From Bacteroidota bacterium (lineage in GTDB: Bacteria; Bacteroidota; Bacteroidia; Chitinophagales; Chitinophagaceae): a stretch of DNA of 14,053 bases. Numbering within the stretch: position 1 is the first letter of the stretch; each line of letters begins with the position of its first letter. The stretch is from the NCBI GenBank assembly GCA_028876035.1, contig JAGWTK010000062.1, positions 1-14,053 on the forward strand, read 5' to 3'. Below are positions 6,618 to 14,023 of this stretch, in pieces. The notes beneath the pieces are model-generated. The model was not told the origin of the DNA. It made no database searches and worked only from the letters and a program-made list of their open reading frames with translations. Made by a program: the position numbers and the translations under genes.

Positions 6618-6963
6618 CGGTATCAAAAAGAATGGCTACTATTTTCCGAAATATGAATTGATCCAACAGTGGCTTACGAAAAATGACCACCAGCAATAAG
6701 AGTAAAAAATATATGACTGCTACAATGCCAAAACCAAAAAACTGGCTATGGAGTTTTTCTGAGAAATAAAAACCCAGCATGATGCTGCTAAACAGCAAGA
6801 CAAAAAAACCAAGGAAAGCAATGATCAAACCCGCTGCGAGCAAGGTGGTTACCCGGGCAGATTTTTCTGCCAGCTGCAATTTCACCAGCTGCACCCGGTT
6901 GCTCAGGTAACGCTCGAGCAAATCCTGGGTTTCTTCAAAAAATGGTTTTTTCTCTTCTATCAT
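6592..6963 (-). CDS. YqjE/phage-holin-superfamily membrane protein
   Basis: A 123-residue inner-membrane protein of the DUF1469/Phage_holin_3_6 type, which includes E. coli YqjE. It has an N-terminal amphipathic, charged helix (about 1-38, with LLERYLSNRVQLVKLQLAEK), then two transmembrane helices at about 40-66 and 74-96, and a short cytoplasmic tail ending in acidic DTDEDENSEQ. Despite the family name there is no phage context here: no lysin, portal or tail genes are nearby. The ATG at 6963 is chosen; the longer frame would need a TTG two codons earlier. It lies 9 bp downstream of the YtxH-like gene and overlaps the next gene by 26 bp, so the three form one operon. The family is linked with envelope and osmotic stress; the exact role is unknown. 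Confidence 0.85.
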   Translation of the reverse strand: MIEEKKPFFEETQDLLERYLSNRVQLVKLQLAEKSARVTTLLAAGLIIAFLGFFVLLFSSIMLGFYFSEKLHSQFFGFGIVAVIYFLLLLLVVIFRKPLLDQFIFRKIVAILFDTDEDENSEQ

Positions 6964-6972
6964 GGTCAATTT

Positions 6973-7161
6973 TTAGGAAGCCTGGGGAGCGGCTTCGTTC
7001 TCATTGGTTTCTTTCTCCAAATCCGAGATCCATTTTCCTGCCGCATCTTTAAGATCAGCTACTAGCTTTTTACCCGCGTCCGATTGTAACAACATCGCAA
7101 TCGCGGCCCCCGCTGCCGCCCCGATGACAATACCCGCCAGGAAATTCGATTGTTTGCCCAT
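6973..7161 (-). CDS. YtxH-domain small membrane protein
   Basis: A 62-residue protein with a glycine/alanine-rich transmembrane helix at about 8-25 (FLAGIVIGAAAGAAIAMLL). The segment that follows, SDAGKKLVADLKDAAGKW, is typical of YtxH (PF12732) proteins, where a glycine-zipper helix is followed by an amphipathic helix. YtxH proteins are small stress-associated membrane proteins of unknown mechanism. First gene of the three-gene membrane operon; ATG at 7161. A -7 box TAACTTTG at 7219-7226 on the minus strand gives a plausible promoter with a leader of about 50 nt. Confidence 0.88.
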   Translation of the reverse strand: MGKQSNFLAGIVIGAAAGAAIAMLLQSDAGKKLVADLKDAAGKWISDLEKETNENEAAPQAS

Positions 7162-7187
7162 TGCATTTTTGTTTTGCCCGGAGCCTT

Positions 7188-7195
7188 TACATTTG
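7188..7195 (+). promoter_or_regulatory. -7 promoter box for the GNAT-like gene
   Basis: TACATTTG is a perfect match to TAnnTTTG on the plus strand. A TTTG at 7168-7171 lies 16 bp upstream, a little closer than usual for the -33 element. Transcription would start near 7202, giving a leader of about 70 nt before the ATG at 7275. Confidence 0.45.
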
Positions 7196-7218
7196 TTGCA
7201 TTCCGGTAATGATGCTTA

Positions 7219-7226
7219 CAAAGTTA
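7219..7226 (-). promoter_or_regulatory. -7 promoter box for the YtxH/holin-like operon
   Basis: TAACTTTG on the minus strand matches TAnnTTTG exactly. No TTG was found at the expected upstream distance, so only the -7 part is supported. It faces away from the plus-strand box at 7188-7195, making a compact pair of divergent, overlapping promoters. Confidence 0.4.
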
Positions 7227-7274
7227 GTACGGCCCGTCTACTCCGGTTTGAAAATTCTTAAAATCGTCGGCAAT

Positions 7275-8441
7275 ATGCAAGTGATCCAGGTCAGTAACCC
7301 CGCCCTCGCCCGCGCTTTCGTGGAAGTGAACCCGGCGCTGCAAAAAGGCAATCCTGACTATATCCGGCCACTCGACAAAGACGTCCACGAAGTGTTCGAT
7401 CCTAAAAAGAACAAGGCGTTTCGTCACGGAACCTGTGCGCGCTGGCTGCTGCAGAACGATACCGGCGAATACACAGGCCGCATTGCTGCTTTTGTGAACA
7501 AGAAATATAAAAACAAAGGCGACGACTATCCTATCGGCGGCATCGGCTTCTTCGATTGCATCAACGACCAGGCCGCCGCCAGCCTGCTTTTTGATACGGC
7601 GCGCGACTGGCTGAAAGCGCAGGGCATGGAAGCCATGGACGGACCCATCAATTTTGGCGAACGCAATAACTGGTGGGGACTGGTCACCCAGGGTTTTCAA
7701 TCGCCCATGTACCAGATGAACTATAATCCGCCCTACTACCAGGCGCTTTTCGAAAACTATGGGTTCCGGAATTTCTTTGACCAGATTTGTTTTGGCCTCG
7801 ACCCGAAGAAAAAGCTGAGCGCGAAAATGTATGAGCGGCATGCGATGTATGCTGCTGATCCCGGCTACAAGGCCTTACATATTAAGAAGAACCAGCTTGA
7901 AAAATTTGCGCGGGATTTTACGACCATTTACAATAAAGCCTGGGCAGGACATGGCGGACTGAAAGAGATGCGCTATGAACAGGTGCTGACCATGTTCAGA
8001 AAAATGAAACTGGTAATGGATGAAAAAATCATCTGGTTCGCTTATTATAAAGATGAGCCGGTGTGTATGTTTATCAACCTGCCCGATCTCAACCAGCTTT
8101 TCAAACATCTCCATGGCAAATTCGGCCTTCTCCAAAAACTATATTTTCTCTGGCTGAAGAAAACAGTAAAGAATACGAAGTTTACCGGCATCGTGTACGG
8201 GATCGTTCCCGAATTCCAGGGAAAAGGGGTAGATGCATTTATGCTGGTGGAAGCGGCTAAGGTTATTCAACCGACTACATCTTACACCGAATACGAAATG
8301 CAGTGGATTGGAGAGTTCAATCCAAAAATGATCAATGTGGCGTCCAGCCTCGGCGAAACCTTCCGAAGCCGGGTACTAACGACCTATCGTTACAACTTCG
8401 ATCCCGCCAGGCCCTTCCACCGTCATCCGGTAGTGAGCTGA
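7275..8441 (+). CDS. Two-part GNAT-like acyltransferase, unknown substrate
   Basis: A 388-residue cytoplasmic protein that is widespread in Bacteroidota by its look but has no known function. Near the C-terminus the segment IVYGIVPEFQGKGVDAFML (306-323) matches GNAT motif A (Q-G-x-G pyrophosphate-binding loop followed by a helix), which binds acetyl-CoA or another acyl-CoA. The N-terminal half has a second GNAT-fold-like region ending in NPPYYQALFENYGFRNFFDQ (151-170), the usual end strand and helix of such folds. It may therefore be a tandem GNAT protein, like the FemABX or N-myristoyltransferase type; that is inference. The frame stays open to 7161, but the start is placed at the ATG at 7275 because the first 38 residues (cysteine-rich, lying over the promoter region) look non-coding. 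ATGs at 7209 and 7212 are possible alternatives. It converges with the sigma factor gene with only one base between the stop codons. Confidence 0.82.
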   Translation: MQVIQVSNPALARAFVEVNPALQKGNPDYIRPLDKDVHEVFDPKKNKAFRHGTCARWLLQNDTGEYTGRIAAFVNKKYKNKGDDYPIGGIGFFDCINDQAAASLLFDTARDWLKAQGMEAMDGPINFGERNNWWGLVTQGFQSPMYQMNYNPPYYQALFENYGFRNFFDQICFGLDPKKKLSAKMYERHAMYAADPGYKALHIKKNQLEKFARDFTTIYNKAWAGHGGLKEMRYEQVLTMFRKMKLVMDEKIIWFAYYKDEPVCMFINLPDLNQLFKHLHGKFGLLQKLYFLWLKKTVKNTKFTGIVYGIVPEFQGKGVDAFMLVEAAKVIQPTTSYTEYEMQWIGEFNPKMINVASSLGETFRSRVLTTYRYNFDPARPFHRHPVVS

Positions 8442-8442
8442 T

Positions 8443-9030
8443 TTACCGCTGCACCGGATACGCAAGGCGTTTACCCAGTTTTCTAACGGCAATGGCTAAC
8501 TGATTTCTAACCGTAATTTCCGAAATCTGCATCATGAGCGCCACTTCGCGGTAAGGGCGGCCATCTTCTTTCACCAGGCGGAAAATGCGGCGGCATCGTG
8601 GTGGCAGGGTGTCTAAAGCCGCATGAATCTGCCTGAGGGTATCGCCTGAAATACAGATCGACTCCGGATCGCCTGATTCGGGGTATTCTTCCAAACCATG
8701 CAGGGCCACCTGCTGTACGGGGTTGCGCTCCTGTTGCTCCAGGCAACGCAGGCAGCGATTTTTCGTCATGATAAATAAATACACCGGCAGATCTTCCACG
8801 CCTTCCAGCTTTCTCCTGATTTGCCAAAGCTTCAGCAATACATCGGATACAATTTCATCGGCCAGTTCGCGCGACTTCACATACTGGCAGGCAAAACGGT
8901 GCAATCGCCGGCTAAAAAATGTACAAAGCTGACTATACACCTGCGAGTTATCTTCCCGCGAAAGGCTGAGCTGCCAACCGGCAATCAGCGCTCTTTCATT
9001 CCAATTGTTCTGGTTACGCTTCATCAGCAT
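8443..9030 (-). CDS. ECF-type RNA polymerase sigma factor
   Basis: A 195-residue sigma-70 factor of the ECF group, which directs RNA polymerase to a small set of promoters. Region 2 spans about 34-97 (FFSRRLHRFACQYVKSRELA, then DEIVSDVLLKLWQIRRKL). Region 4 spans about 135-188, with the helix-turn-helix at YREVALMMQISEITVRNQLA (160-179). There is no region 3, as expected for ECF. In Bacteroidota, such factors often sit next to a FecR anti-sigma gene and a SusC/SusD pair. Here the divergent neighbour is susC-susD, but no FecR-like gene is present. Start ATG at 9030; an ATG at 9024 in the same frame is also possible. The stop codon is one base from the end of the convergent GNAT-like gene. Confidence 0.93.
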   Translation of the reverse strand: MLMKRNQNNWNERALIAGWQLSLSREDNSQVYSQLCTFFSRRLHRFACQYVKSRELADEIVSDVLLKLWQIRRKLEGVEDLPVYLFIMTKNRCLRCLEQQERNPVQQVALHGLEEYPESGDPESICISGDTLRQIHAALDTLPPRCRRIFRLVKEDGRPYREVALMMQISEITVRNQLAIAVRKLGKRLAYPVQR

Positions 9031-9120
9031 TGAAATTAAAAGGTTTTAAAAACCGGTGTATGCTTTTGGTACATTTTAATCTTTTCGGGTATCCGTGATA
9101 GTGAGCAATTCTCCTCTTGC

Positions 9121-9147
9121 CAACACGGAAAAAACACTTACGTGTTG
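9121..9147. promoter_or_regulatory. Inverted repeat in the sigma/susC intergenic region
   Basis: A perfect 7-bp inverted repeat, CAACACG (9121-9127) and CGTGTTG (9141-9147), has a 13-nt loop. Close by is an imperfect 13-bp direct repeat, AGTGAGCAATTCT (9100-9112) and AGTGAGGAATTGT (9154-9166), with 2 mismatches. These lie in the 276-bp region between the divergent sigma factor and susC genes and could be operator or leader structures. No exact TAnnTTTG box was found here in either direction. Confidence 0.35.
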
Positions 9148-9263
9148 CTGCAAAGTGAGGAATTGTATCCACAGTCTTACGCTGTGCCATCATCCCCTTC
9201 TCCCGCCGGTACATACATCATTTGTACAACTTGCTGCCATGAGTCTGCACGGCCATCTCTGCC

Positions 9264-9280
9264 TGCACCCGCCTGGTGCA
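9264..9280 (+). promoter_or_regulatory. Leader hairpin just before susC
   Basis: TGCACC (9264-9269) pairs with GGTGCA (9275-9280) around a 5-nt loop. A TTTT follows a few bases later, 27 bp before the susC ATG. The stem is short, so it may be a weak attenuator, an RNA-stability element, or chance. Confidence 0.25.
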
Positions 9281-9306
9281 CATACCTTTTAAAAACTAGT
9301 CTGGAT

Positions 9307-12300
9307 ATGAAAAAAAACAAACTCCTCCATTCGGCACCGCCGAAACTTCGACTGTTCGTTTCCGTTATGTTCATATTACTGGTGCCACTGATGCCAGTTT
9401 GCAGCTTCGCGGCCCCCGTTCTTCCACCGGTAAGCGGCAAAGTAGTCAATGAAAAAGGCGAAGGGATCGCCAATGTGTCTGTACAGGAAAAAGGTACGCG
9501 CAACGGAGTGACTACTGCAGCTGACGGCAGCTTTTCGATTACTGTCCGCTCTGCAGATGCCGTACTTATTTTTAGTTCTGTTGGATACAAAAAAGTAGAA
9601 CTTTTAGCCAGCAGTTCCGGGCTGCAGCGGGTCGTACTTACCGCGGAAGCAGCTACCATGAATGATGTGGTGGTCATCGGCTATGGCACTGCCCGCAAAT
9701 CGGATCTTACCGGCGCAGTTGCAGTGGTAAAAGCCGACCAACTGCTTGACAAACCCTCTCCCAACGTTTCGCAGGCCCTGCAGGGTAAAGTAGCGGGCGT
9801 AGATGTAAGTGTTAACAACAATGCACCGGGCGCTGGCGCCAAAGTGAGGGTACGCGGACTGGGCTCTATCAACTCCAGCCTTGACCCTTTGTATGTAGTA
9901 GATGGTGTTGCAGGTGTTGATGGCAACAGCATCAACCCCGGAGATATAGCCTCGATTGAAGTGCTGAAGGATGCATCGTCTACGGCCATCTATGGCGCCC
10001 GCGGTGCCAACGGCGTAATCATGATCACAACAAAGCGGGGCCGGCGCGGTGATACCCGCACGAGCTATGACGGCAATGTGAATCTCGCGGAACTATCGCG
10101 TCACCTGCCCGCACTCGATGCCAATGAATTTGTGCAGGTGTACAATCAATCTTTCGCAAACGGACAAAAGTTTGACCCTGCTGGTGGAACCTGGGCGCCA
10201 CCAAAAGCGCTTACCCATGCCAATTTTCCATTGCTATTCGACGCAAATGACAAACCGTTGTACAATACGAACTGGGAAAAAGAAACCTATAAACCTGCGT
10301 TTTCCAATAATCACCAGCTCAATTTCCAGGGTGGAAATGACAAAACATTGTTCAGTGCATCATTGGGCTATTTTGATCAGAACGGTATTATGATTAATTC
10401 CTGGTTCAAGCGCTATTCAGCGCGTTTCACCGTTGACAACGACGTCACCAAATGGCTGAAAGTAGGTGGCGCCCTCTCTGTGATCAACAGCAAGCAACGA
10501 GTGGTGTCTGATGGCAATGGCGGGCTGAATGTTCCGCGGATGGTGACCGAAGAAGTGCCCATTCTTCCCATCAAATATCCCGACGGCACCTGGGCTGGCA
10601 ACAGCGATATCGACGGACTGGAAGGCGGTGCCAATCCCGTACACATCGCGCAGAACAGGTACACGCTCAACAATGTGAACCAGGCACAGGGTAATACCTA
10701 TTTGCTGTTTCACCTCACAAAAGACCTCGATTTCAAATCCGATTTTGGCTTTAACCTCAACGATGTAAAAAGTAATTTTTATTCGGCCGGCGACCTGCAC
10801 AACCTTTCGCAGGACCAGGGCGGCGTAGCCAATATCAACAGCTATTTCAACCGTTACTGGCAGTCGGAGAATTACCTCACCTGGAACAAACAGATCAGCA
10901 GCGGCCATAAAATGACGGCACTGCTGGGGGCTTCCTGGCAGCAATACAACCAGGAACGCATGCGCGCAGAAACACAGAATTTTATCGACGACATCTTCCA
11001 GTGGGATTACCTGCAGGCCGGCTCAGTGCGTTCCGCTTCAGAATCGCAGGACTATAAATGGGCGATGAATTCTTACTTTGCGCGCCTGACCTACAGCATC
11101 AACAACAAATACCTGTTTACGGCTACAGGTCGCTACGATGGTTCTTCCAAATTTGGTGCGAACAATAAATATGCGTTTTTCCCTTCGGTAGGTGCCGCAT
11201 GGCGCATCTCGCAGGAAGACTTCATGAACAACGTCACCTTTGTACGCGATCTGAAACTACGCGCCAGCTACGGCACCTCGGGTAACCAGGAAATCGGCCA
11301 GTACCAGTCGATCGCGCAGATACAACCTTCCACCACCGTGCTGGGTGGTGCTGCACAATCTTCATTGATTCCATCTTATATCGGCAACCCCGATTTGAAA
11401 TGGGAGATTTCACAACAGGCAGATGCCGGTATCGAGTTTTCATTGTTCAACAACCGCGTAGTGGTGAATGCAGATTATTACAACCGCACTACCAAAGACC
11501 TGTTGCTGCAGGCACCCATCCCCTGGTCGGCCGGCACCAACAACAACTTTGTGTATGTAAACGTTGGCTCGGTGCGCAATACAGGTTTTGAACTGAACCT
11601 GTCGACCGTGAATATCAAAACAAAAAACCTAACCTGGACAACCGATATCATCTTCTCCACCAACCGGAACCGGATCCTGAAGCTGAAAGATGGCAATGCA
11701 GATATTTTTCCGGGACCTAATTTCCTCGGACAAACGAACATCCTGCGGGTGGGTGAAGCGATTGGCACTTTCTGGGGTAGAACAAGACTTGGCACTTACA
11801 GCGATAAGGAAGCCGACCTCGCTGCAACACAGAACTTAAAGCCCGGCGATCGCAAATACCTGCTCAACGCCGATGGCAGCGAACACTATGGTATTATTGG
11901 TCGCGCCTATCCCAAATGGACCGGCAATTTTACCAGCACCCTCGAATTCAAAAACTGGGATTTCCGGTTCGATATCCGCTTTGTACAGGGCGTGAATACG
12001 GCTGCCACCTTCAAGCATTCATCGGAAGACCGGCAAACCATTGCCAACAGTTTGAAAACAGTGCTGGACGCATGGACACCGCAGCACCAGAATACGATGA
12101 TCTCACAGGTAAGAAATTACAAGTTTGCGCAGGATTCAAAATTTGATACCTGGTGGGTAGAAGACGGTTCGTTTATCCGCGGACAAAACTTTACCCTCGG
12201 TTATACCTTACCGTCAGCCATCCTCGATCGTTTCAGGATCAGCCGGCTTCGGTTCTACGCCAGCGTACAGAACCTGTTTATTATCACGAAATACACCGGT

Positions 12301-12426
12301 TATGATCCGGAAGTGGATACCTACAATAGTTCGTATGGCTCCAATGGATCTTTCTCGCAGAACCTTGATTTCTTCTCATACCCCCGTCCCCGCGTGTGGA
12401 ACCTGGGCGTAAACCTGAATTTCTAA
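9307..12426 (+). CDS. SusC/RagA-type TonB-dependent outer-membrane transporter
   Basis: A 1039-residue SusC-family transporter that imports large nutrients through the outer membrane, powered by TonB. In order: a signal peptide (about 1-36, ending CSFAA), a carboxypeptidase-regulatory-like beta domain (about 43-118, with GKVVNEKGEGIANVSVQEKG), the SusC linker motif VVVIGYGTARKSDLTGAVAV (121-140), a plug domain (about 140-245, with LYVVDGVAG and SIEVLKDASSTAIYGARGAN), and a long barrel ending in VWNLGVNLNF with a terminal phenylalanine. There is no N-terminal STN signalling domain, so it is probably not a direct sigma/anti-sigma transducer. The ATG at 9307 is chosen because the 55 upstream residues lack signal-peptide character and overlap the regulatory region. 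susD follows 17 bp later. Substrate is unknown, since no sugar-degrading enzyme gene is in the window. Confidence 0.96.
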   Translation: MKKNKLLHSAPPKLRLFVSVMFILLVPLMPVCSFAAPVLPPVSGKVVNEKGEGIANVSVQEKGTRNGVTTAADGSFSITVRSADAVLIFSSVGYKKVELLASSSGLQRVVLTAEAATMNDVVVIGYGTARKSDLTGAVAVVKADQLLDKPSPNVSQALQGKVAGVDVSVNNNAPGAGAKVRVRGLGSINSSLDPLYVVDGVAGVDGNSINPGDIASIEVLKDASSTAIYGARGANGVIMITTKRGRRGDTRTSYDGNVNLAELSRHLPALDANEFVQVYNQSFANGQKFDPAGGTWAPPKALTHANFPLLFDANDKPLYNTNWEKETYKPAFSNNHQLNFQGGNDKTLFSASLGYFDQNGIMINSWFKRYSARFTVDNDVTKWLKVGGALSVINSKQRVVSDGNGGLNVPRMVTEEVPILPIKYPDGTWAGNSDIDGLEGGANPVHIAQNRYTLNNVNQAQGNTYLLFHLTKDLDFKSDFGFNLNDVKSNFYSAGDLHNLSQDQGGVANINSYFNRYWQSENYLTWNKQISSGHKMTALLGASWQQYNQERMRAETQNFIDDIFQWDYLQAGSVRSASESQDYKWAMNSYFARLTYSINNKYLFTATGRYDGSSKFGANNKYAFFPSVGAAWRISQEDFMNNVTFVRDLKLRASYGTSGNQEIGQYQSIAQIQPSTTVLGGAAQSSLIPSYIGNPDLKWEISQQADAGIEFSLFNNRVVVNADYYNRTTKDLLLQAPIPWSAGTNNNFVYVNVGSVRNTGFELNLSTVNIKTKNLTWTTDIIFSTNRNRILKLKDGNADIFPGPNFLGQTNILRVGEAIGTFWGRTRLGTYSDKEADLAATQNLKPGDRKYLLNADGSEHYGIIGRAYPKWTGNFTSTLEFKNWDFRFDIRFVQGVNTAATFKHSSEDRQTIANSLKTVLDAWTPQHQNTMISQVRNYKFAQDSKFDTWWVEDGSFIRGQNFTLGYTLPSAILDRFRISRLRFYASVQNLFIITKYTGYDPEVDTYNSSYGSNGSFSQNLDFFSYPRPRVWNLGVNLNF

Positions 12427-12443
12427 CTACAAAAATGTACTTC

Positions 12444-13958
12444 ATGAAAAATTGGAAATATATACTGGCTGTGCTTTCGGCAATGGTAGTACTGGGCTCC
12501 TGCAAAAAGTTTCTGGAGGAAACTCCGACCAACTTTATCACACCCGGTTCCGAATTATCGAGCCTGAAAGTAGCGCGGGCCATCACCAATGCCTGCTACC
12601 AGAATTTGCAGGGGTCAATGCTGGGCGGACAACCTTCTTCTTACGGCGGGAACACCTGGAACCTGATGGAATTTGCAACGGGTAAGGCAAACAGCGATCT
12701 GGGTCAAACAGGTTTTATCAATTTTCAAAACCTGAGTTACAATCCCACTTCCTTCTATATGGATACCTGGTGGCAGAATCTCTACCGCGGAGTAGGTGCC
12801 TGCAACCAGGCCATCCAAAAATTGCCGGGTATTACCGCACCCGGATTAACACCAGAGATGAAGACCAACATGCTCGCAGAGGCGCATACCATGCGGGCAC
12901 TGTACTATTTTTTCCTTGTTAGAATGTATGGCGCTGTTCCGCTGGTAACATCGGTACCAAAGGATTTGAATCTTAACCTCCCGCGTACGGCCGCAAAAGC
13001 AGTGTACGACACGCTCATTATTCCTGACCTGTTGCTGGCAGAAAAATCTACACTGCCCTGGCGCGATGCCACCGGACTCATTTCGATGGGTGCCGTGAAA
13101 TCGATCCTGGCAGATGTATACCTCACTTATGCAGGCGCTGCGATCAACGGTGGGAATGCGGCCTATGCAGAATCGGCGAAACGATCGCTGGATGTTATCA
13201 ATAGCGGTGCTTACAGTTTGTTTCCGGAATACCGCGATATGATCAATCCCGCCAATAAGAACAAGGGAGAATTTATTTTCCAGGTACAGTATGCGGCCAG
13301 CGTACCTTCCACTAACCCGCTGACGCCGCTCACCATTCCCAACTATTCGGGCATTTCGAAATATTCCGATGAATATGGGTCAGTGTACCCGACACCAGAA
13401 TTCATTGCCTCTTTTGATCCAAACGACAAAAGAGTAAAGGATCGACAGTTTTTCTATTACAGTTACCCCAATGCAAAAACAGGGGCTACTGTAACATTTA
13501 AAGGCGCCTACATTTACAAATGGTTTGATTCGGTGGCTGTCACCAGCACCGTTAAATCCGATTTGAACTACACGCTCTACCGTCTCGCCGATGTAAAACT
13601 GATGTATGCAGAAGCTTCGAATCGTGCGGAAGGCGGGCCCAATGCCACGGCGATTCAGCAGGTGAATGATATTCGCACGCGGGCGCAATTGCCGCCAATT
13701 GGAATGATGTCGCAGGATGCCTTTGAAAAAGAAGTATGGTTGCAGCGTTATTTCGAACTTTGTTTCGAGAACAAAATGTGGTTCGATATGGTGCGCACCC
13801 GTAAAGTACACAACGACGTTACCGGCAACTGGGACAATTTCGTGGGACATAAAACCGTATTCAATGCCACCTTCACTGAAAAGCAATTGCTGTTCCCGGT
13901 GCCTAAGCAGGAAACCGATGTAAATCCTAATCTCCTGCCCAATAACCCGGGCTATTAA
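12444..13958 (+). CDS. SusD/RagB-type nutrient-binding outer-membrane lipoprotein
   Basis: A 504-residue surface lipoprotein that acts as the lid and binding partner of the upstream SusC protein. A lipoprotein signal is visible (MKNWKYILAVLSAMVVLGSC, lipidated C20). The helical SusD fold is shown by AEAHTMRALYYFFLVRMYGA (145-164, the family's TPR-like hallmark), and by the C-terminal YRLADVKLMYAEASNRAEGG and EVWLQRYFELCFENKMWFDM blocks, ending in LLPNNPGY. Length is typical. The ATG at 12444 gives the cleanest lipobox spacing; an in-frame ATG at 12435 is nearly as good. The gene overlaps nothing, follows susC by 17 bp, and is followed by an intrinsic terminator. Confidence 0.96.
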   Translation: MKNWKYILAVLSAMVVLGSCKKFLEETPTNFITPGSELSSLKVARAITNACYQNLQGSMLGGQPSSYGGNTWNLMEFATGKANSDLGQTGFINFQNLSYNPTSFYMDTWWQNLYRGVGACNQAIQKLPGITAPGLTPEMKTNMLAEAHTMRALYYFFLVRMYGAVPLVTSVPKDLNLNLPRTAAKAVYDTLIIPDLLLAEKSTLPWRDATGLISMGAVKSILADVYLTYAGAAINGGNAAYAESAKRSLDVINSGAYSLFPEYRDMINPANKNKGEFIFQVQYAASVPSTNPLTPLTIPNYSGISKYSDEYGSVYPTPEFIASFDPNDKRVKDRQFFYYSYPNAKTGATVTFKGAYIYKWFDSVAVTSTVKSDLNYTLYRLADVKLMYAEASNRAEGGPNATAIQQVNDIRTRAQLPPIGMMSQDAFEKEVWLQRYFELCFENKMWFDMVRTRKVHNDVTGNWDNFVGHKTVFNATFTEKQLLFPVPKQETDVNPNLLPNNPGY

Positions 13959-13982
13959 TAACATTTGTCGTTGAAACCTCAG

Positions 13983-14011
13983 AAGGAGCTGCTGTAATGG
14001 CGGCTCTTTTT
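13983..14011 (+). terminator. Intrinsic terminator of the susC-susD operon
   Basis: GAGCTGC (13986-13992) pairs with GCGGCTC (14000-14006) around a 7-nt loop, with one G-U pair. The stem can extend by A-U and G-U pairs at its base and is followed by TTTTT (14007-14011). It begins 25 bp after the susD stop codon. Confidence 0.82.
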
Positions 14012-14023
14012 GGTATCTGGCAG

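Noticed and set aside
6592..6963. Prophage remnant based on the holin-like gene
   Set aside because: The protein belongs to the chromosomal YqjE-like group and no other phage gene is present.
9142..9306. Extended N-terminus of SusC
   Set aside because: The upstream 55 residues lack signal-peptide features and cover the leader hairpin; the ATG at 9307 begins a normal signal peptide.
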